From: Spirosoma oryzicola
Lineage (GTDB): Bacteria; Bacteroidota; Bacteroidia; Cytophagales; Spirosomataceae
Direction of reading: 5' to 3'
Length of the DNA stretch: 64,000 nucleotides
NCBI RefSeq assembly: GCF_021233055.1
Contig: NZ_CP089538.1
Coordinates: 1,097,501-1,161,500 of the forward strand
Below, piece after piece: positions 62,883 to 64,000 of the stretch (its first letter is position 1; each line of letters begins with the position of its first letter). The notes under the pieces were generated by a model. That model did not search any database and had not been told where the DNA came from. It was given only the letters and a program-made list of their open reading frames with translations. The position numbers were made by a program, and so were the translations under genes.

Positions 62883-64000
62883 TTAGTATTGCAGATTGAG
62901 TCCCAGTGTATACAGCGCCGTTTGCGGATAATACACCGCCCGACCGGAGCCAACCTCCGGGTCCAGGTTCCACTCGTTCAGCTTCGAAATGGTAAACACG
63001 TTGGTTGCTGATACATAGGCCCGTATCCGGCTCAACCGGACTTTACTCGCCAGCGCAGCCGGTAACGAATACGCTAGCTGAACGTTTTTCAACCGGACGT
63101 ACGAGGCATTGATAACCAGCCGGTCGGACGTGGCAACGTTCCGCAAATCGAATTTTCGCGGGAGCGGGAAACGCGCGTCGGTCCGTTCGGGTGTCCAGTA
63201 ATTGTTGGTATAAATGGAATGCGTAAAGCCTTCCTGATTGCCCATTTCGGCCAAAGCCCCCGCCAGGCGTGTATCGACTTTAGCTGCACCCTGAAACAAC
63301 AGATTCAACTCGAAATTTTTGAAGGAAAAGCTTGAATTCAAGCCGAACGTGTATTTGGGAAACGAGTTGCCGATTGTAGTCATATCGTTGGCATCGATCT
63401 TCCCGTCTCCGTTTCTGTCCACGTATTTCACGTCGCCCGGTTTGGTGTTGGCGGCATAGGTGGCTTTGTAGTTGTTGATTTCTTCCTGCGTCTGGAACAA
63501 ACCGTCCGTCTGGTAACCCCACAACGCATTGATCGGCAGGCCAACGGCAATGATGTAGCGCGGGTCGATGTCTGAGCCGGTAATGTACGGTCCGGTCCCT
63601 TTCAGATCGACGACTTTGTTTGAATTGATGCTGAAATTAGCGCCCAGATTATACTGGAAACCGGACGAGCTTCTAGCGCCCCGGTAGTTGAGCGCAAACT
63701 CCCAACCCTTGTTCTCGACGGACCCCGCGTTCTGAGGTGGCGCGATCAGACCGACCGTCGCTGGAATGTCCAGATTCAGCAAAATATCGTTCGTGAGTTT
63801 GCGGTAATAATCAACCGTCAGGTTTAGGCGATTACGGAAGAAAGACGCGTCCAGACCCAAATCCAGTTGAGTTGTCGATTCCCAACCCAGGTTCGTATTA
63901 GCAAGTGATGTCTGGCGATAGCCTTGGGCCGCAGCACCGTTGAATGTGTAGCCGCTCGCCCGCAAGGAAGAGTAATAGCTGTACAGATCGACCGACTGAT
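62883..64000 (-). CDS. SusC/RagA family TonB-linked receptor, C-terminal part (cut by window edge)
   Basis: The frame remains open from the stop at 62883 to the window end, so at least the last 372 residues of a SusC are present and the start is beyond the window. Features of the SusC barrel are YYRKLTNDILLNLDIPATVG, the WGYQTDGLFQT and DVKYVDRNGDGKIDANDMTTIG region, and a final LNLQY with the expected terminal aromatic residue. It is the first visible gene of the SusC-SusD-sulfatase operon. Together with the sulfatase it suggests import of a sulfated glycan or ester. Confidence 0.93.
   Translation of the reverse strand, partial: QSVDLYSYYSSLRASGYTFNGAAAQGYRQTSLANTNLGWESTTQLDLGLDASFFRNRLNLTVDYYRKLTNDILLNLDIPATVGLIAPPQNAGSVENKGWEFALNYRGARSSSGFQYNLGANFSINSNKVVDLKGTGPYITGSDIDPRYIIAVGLPINALWGYQTDGLFQTQEEINNYKATYAANTKPGDVKYVDRNGDGKIDANDMTTIGNSFPKYTFGLNSSFSFKNFELNLLFQGAAKVDTRLAGALAEMGNQEGFTHSIYTNNYWTPERTDARFPLPRKFDLRNVATSDRLVINASYVRLKNVQLAYSLPAALASKVRLSRIRAYVSATNVFTISKLNEWNLDPEVGSGRAVYYPQTALYTLGLNLQY

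Noticed and set aside
1..64000. CRISPR arrays, tRNA, rRNA, transposases or phage genes
   Set aside because: I saw no regularly spaced repeats with spacers, no tRNA-like cloverleaf or rRNA stretch, and no integrase, transposase or capsid-type protein in the reading frames.

Overview
The window looks like a chromosomal segment of a Spirosoma-like member of the Cytophagales (Bacteroidota). The evidence is two SusC/SusD pairs, a Bacteroidota-type promoter (-7 TAnnTTTG), few Shine-Dalgarno sites, moderately high GC, and very many FtsX/MacB-type permeases, some with the N-terminal 'permease prefix domain 2' found in this group. The genus is inferred, not proven.

Region 1 (1-43050) is an array of 15 complete ABC-type permease genes plus the tail of a sixteenth, nearly all on the + strand. 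Each protein has two FtsX halves in one chain, about 8 predicted membrane segments, two periplasmic MacB-like domains, two coupling-loop motifs ([KR]E[IV]G[VIM]RK) and a nearly invariant C-terminus (NPVKSLRSE). I see no ATPase and no MacA-type adaptor in the array, so these are orphan permeases that would need an ATPase encoded elsewhere. The first complete unit is a PadR regulator followed by three prefix-domain permeases. The second starts with a small secreted CxxC protein and continues through up to ten closely packed permeases, with a 98-residue unknown gene inside. The last three permeases (35653, 38227, 40696) appear to have their own promoters.

Three of these transcription starts (before 1917, 12485 and 38227) share an architecture I consider the most interesting signal here. 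Each has two tandem palindromes of the form TGTCC-N6-GGACA, 21-23 bp apart, followed 62 or 73 bp further on by a sigma-54-like -24/-12 element. This suggests one enhancer-binding protein, not encoded here, controls the permease units. Two other units (35653 and 40696) share a different promoter with conserved spacing. Opposite-strand A+T-rich islets interrupt the array: a lipoprotein gene at 787-1539, and a glycosyltransferase plus radical SAM gene at 10369-12025. Long perfect hairpins lie beside both.

Region 2 (43078-51046) holds mixed envelope and metabolic genes: a PA14-OmpA protein, a DUF4097 protein with an exact 18-residue repeat, a DUF1648 membrane protein, a fused FAD/Fe-S D-2-hydroxyacid dehydrogenase-type enzyme, a disordered acidic protein and a DUF1080 family protein.

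Region 3 (51609-64000) is about nutrient capture: an arylsulfotransferase lipoprotein, a SusC-SusD-dipeptidase cluster on +, and a converging SusC-SusD-sulfatase operon on -. A 26-bp perfect hairpin separates the two. The sulfatase and sulfotransferase suggest handling of sulfate esters, while the dipeptidase next to the first SusCD pair suggests peptide substrates.
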